From the NCBI RefSeq assembly GCF_012972675.1, contig NZ_JABCRE010000002.1:485001-549000 (forward strand): 64,000 bases of DNA, in the 5' to 3' direction. The translations under genes and the position numbers were made by a program. Shown here one piece after another: positions 61,776 through 64,000 of the stretch. The number at the start of each line of letters is the position of its first letter. The first letter of the stretch is position 1. The stretch is from Pontixanthobacter rizhaonensis. Lineage in GTDB: Bacteria > Pseudomonadota > Alphaproteobacteria > Sphingomonadales > Sphingomonadaceae. Under the pieces are notes generated by a model that saw only the letters and a program-made list of their open reading frames with translations, made no database searches and was not told where the DNA came from.

Positions 61776-64000
61776 TTATCTTTCAGATGTGGCCATCTGT
61801 TCAGCTAGGGCACGCGGGACCACACGAAATTCTACTGCCTCCTCCAGTGCAAGATATTGCCGGGCCAGAGCCAATATTTCCGCACCCGTCACCGCCGTGT
61901 AGCGCTCGCGAGCGGTTCGAAAACGTTCGACATCTTCCGTCTCGCTTTGCGCGCGATCAACCAAGCTCATCCAGCTGCGATTGCTTTTCAACCGGTTGTC
62001 GATGGCTTCCAGCAGTGGCTGCCGCGCGCGTTGCATCAAATCTTCGTCGGGCGCTTCACTTCGCAGCTCGGTGAGCACATCCATTAACGCGGCTTTTGTT
62101 GCATCCAGCTGGGTCACATCCACGGCAGCCCCCATTGCGAACGTTCCATAATCCCGGAAAACCCGTGACTGGTTGTCGCTGACGGATGGCGAGTAGGTTT
62201 GCCCCAGCTCCTCGCGCAGTTTTTCGGTCAACATCAGGCGGGTTATTCGGGCAAGAACCGTAAATGCGGTGGCCTGTTTAACGTCCTCGGCATCATCGGT
62301 CGGCCACACCATCCGCAGCAATGCCTGATCGGCTTCGCCATCATGCGGAATGATTTTTAGACCGCGATTATCTGTGAAGCTACGATCACGGCGCTCATCG
62401 TCATAAGGTCTAAACTCAGCTTCGCGCTGCGGAAGCGCACCGATTGTTTCGGCCAGCACCGCAATCACCGCGTCTTCTTCAAAATCGCCAACGATGGAAA
62501 CTTCAATCGCGCCGTTCTGCAGCCGGTCGCTGATCGTGGTTCTGAGCCGTTCATAGTTCAGCGCACGGTATTGCTCTATTGCGGGCCGGGTAAAGCGGGG
62601 ATCACCGTCGGATAATATCCGGTTGGACGCTTCGCTATATGCCGATCCAGGCGTTTTGCCCAACCGGCCAAAGAAATCATCGAGCCCATTATACCAAGAT
62701 CCCAACCCTTCCGGCCGGTATCCCGGATCAGCGAGGAAGGCGGTGAGCAGCTGCATTTGCAGTCTGAAATCTTTAGGGGTTGTGGTTGCTGAACTGAGGA
62801 AAGTTTCGGCACTATCGCCAAAATTTCCGCGCACGGACTTACCGGCCAAAATGGACTGTAGTTCATCTGTACTGTGCTTCCCCAAGCCGCCACGCGTCAA
62901 CAAGCTGGCGATGGTGACCGCTTGTGGGTCCTCCGCTGTTCTGAGCATTCTGCCGCCGTCAACATGCATCCGGATGGATACCACATTATCTTGCAGATCG
63001 GTGGGCTTCAGGTTGACTCGAACCCCATTGGCGAAGCGCAATGTACGAATGCCGAAGTCTTGAATCTTGCCGTCTTCGACCACGGTGCCTGGTGTCCCGA
63101 AATCAGTATAGGCAAATTCAGCAATGCCGTTGTCTTCCGGCGGCGTAACATCACGGGCAAAGGCGGCCTCTACAGCAGCACGCAGAGCGTCTGATCCGCC
63201 CTCTGGTGCCGACTTTCCGGTAAACCTGATTAATGGTTTTTCCAGATCGACCACGTTTTCACGCAGGGCCGACAGCACTGCTTGGGGTGAAGCTATTTCA
63301 GCGACGGCGTTAAACCGGGCCAGCCCAGCCTCGGGGCTGTCTGGTACCAGATCACCGTTTGCGATGGTGAACGCGCGGGACGTGAAAGTGGCGTTACTGC
63401 GGGTGCCTTTATTGGCAATTGCGTTTTCTAGTGAGGTCCGGCCATTACTGATCTGCTCGGCGATTTCCGCTTCGGTGAAACCGTAAATCAGAGCGCGGCG
63501 ATATTCATCAATCGCTGCATCGAGTCCGCGTTGCCATTGGCCTTCGACCGTGCTCACCGAAACCTGGGTGGATCGGGCTTCCTCGAAGAAGTTTGAAGTC
63601 GATACGTTTACTCCGCGAAACGGAGGGTCTTCGCTGCGCTGCAGCCGTTGCAGGCGGCGATTGATGATGCTTTGCCCGATACGCCGTAATGTACCCTGCC
63701 GGCGCTCGGCAACGGTGTCTGGGCGGTCAATATACGCACCATGCCGGATAAGAGTAATCGATTCAGTCAGGGCAGGGTCCAGATAGATATCAGTCTGGCC
63801 TTTTTGGGTAAGATCAACCGGTCCATGATCTGGTTGATCCACCGATACTTTGCTTCGCCAATCCGCAAAGCGAGCCTGAATTTTCTGTTCTACCAAAGCG
63901 GGCTGAAAGTCACCTACAACGATCAGAACGGTGTCTTGCGGCACATATTCGCGTTCCCAGAAGCCGCGCAGCCCCTCTGCTGTTGCGCCTTCCAGTGTTT
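61776..64000 (-). CDS. M16-family metallopeptidase (partial, N-terminus outside window)
   Basis: The frame continues past the right edge without a stop on the upstream side, so the visible 741 codons are the C-terminal part. It shows the end of one M16 repeat (FWEREYVPQDTVLIVVGDFQPALVEQKI) and a second complete inactive-type repeat (FADGVRVNLKP-like FANGVRVNLKPTDLQDNVVSIRMHVDGGR ... LTEKLREELGQTYSPSVSDNQ). The zinc motif HxxEH should lie beyond 64000. Such proteins are exported peptidases of about 950 residues in sphingomonads. The GTG at 63944 is an internal codon and not the start. Confidence 0.9.
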   Translation of the reverse strand, partial: TLEGATAEGLRGFWEREYVPQDTVLIVVGDFQPALVEQKIQARFADWRSKVSVDQPDHGPVDLTQKGQTDIYLDPALTESITLIRHGAYIDRPDTVAERRQGTLRRIGQSIINRRLQRLQRSEDPPFRGVNVSTSNFFEEARSTQVSVSTVEGQWQRGLDAAIDEYRRALIYGFTEAEIAEQISNGRTSLENAIANKGTRSNATFTSRAFTIANGDLVPDSPEAGLARFNAVAEIASPQAVLSALRENVVDLEKPLIRFTGKSAPEGGSDALRAAVEAAFARDVTPPEDNGIAEFAYTDFGTPGTVVEDGKIQDFGIRTLRFANGVRVNLKPTDLQDNVVSIRMHVDGGRMLRTAEDPQAVTIASLLTRGGLGKHSTDELQSILAGKSVRGNFGDSAETFLSSATTTPKDFRLQMQLLTAFLADPGYRPEGLGSWYNGLDDFFGRLGKTPGSAYSEASNRILSDGDPRFTRPAIEQYRALNYERLRTTISDRLQNGAIEVSIVGDFEEDAVIAVLAETIGALPQREAEFRPYDDERRDRSFTDNRGLKIIPHDGEADQALLRMVWPTDDAEDVKQATAFTVLARITRLMLTEKLREELGQTYSPSVSDNQSRVFRDYGTFAMGAAVDVTQLDATKAALMDVLTELRSEAPDEDLMQRARQPLLEAIDNRLKSNRSWMSLVDRAQSETEDVERFRTARERYTAVTGAEILALARQYLALEEAVEFRVVPRALAEQMATSER

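Overview
The window reads as one contiguous, gene-dense piece of a chromosome from an alphaproteobacterium, most likely a marine member of the Sphingomonadales (Erythrobacter/Sphingorhabdus-like). The pointers are a CcrM-type GANTC methyltransferase with a cell-cycle style promoter, a split proton-translocating transhydrogenase (pntAA/pntAB/pntB) preceded by an aa3-type oxidase subunit IV gene, NhaA and a bacterial voltage-gated sodium channel, CpaF, and many families common in this order (DUF885, DUF2147, DUF4349, DUF1285, DUF938, ABA4-like). This placement is inference from gene content. I see no rRNA, tRNA, IS element, phage or CRISPR array, and no gene-free stretch longer than about 300 bases.

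Layout. 1-4.9 kb: a partial secreted HEXXH metalloprotease, a Tat-type DUF885 lipoprotein, DUF3597, a small membrane protein, a TonB-family protein and an alpha/beta hydrolase. 5.0-7.5 kb: two tandem cysteine desulfurases and a 2Fe-2S ferredoxin, translationally coupled; the first appears to start at ATT. 7.5-18.6 kb: DUF4349, sodium channel, ParC (with a bidirectional terminator), DEAD-box helicase, CCA-adding enzyme, CoA-type Nudix hydrolase, DUF1285, GNAT, PQQ-type sugar dehydrogenase and RNase HII, the last two with overlapping divergent start codons. 18.6-25.2 kb: an OxyR-like regulator, a DUF465 micro-gene followed by a hairpin with a pyrimidine loop, nhaA, a Ca2+/Na+ exchanger, ccrM and folP. 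25.3-32.5 kb: outer-membrane barrel, SDR, sigma-54-type response regulator and the transhydrogenase operon.

32.5-43 kb: DUF2147; a module of beta-helix protein, diheme cytochrome and alpha/beta hydrolase; a racemase-like protein; dGTPase; a chain of small metabolic/hypothetical genes; a DMT transporter; cpaF. 43-55.3 kb: a surface-glycan locus centred on pseudaminic acid synthesis (pseB, pseC, pseF, pseG, pseI) with a flippase, a SAM methyltransferase, a FAD/NAD-binding protein, a WbqC-like protein and two uncharacterised glycan-type proteins. No PseH acetyltransferase is visible, which is the most interesting feature of this locus. 55.3-64 kb: a second DMT transporter, glmS (which feeds UDP-GlcNAc, the precursor of the pse pathway), a GGDEF-EAL protein, purQ, purS and a partial M16 peptidase.

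Strongest leads: the ccrM promoter (six GANTC sites, a CtrA-like box and a perfect DnaA box in about 180 bases); the pse locus without pseH; the anti-Shine-Dalgarno-like loop hairpin after the DUF465 gene; an OxyR homologue with proline at the peroxidatic cysteine; a sigma-54-type activator with a degenerate GAFTGA loop; and an ATT-initiated cysteine desulfurase.
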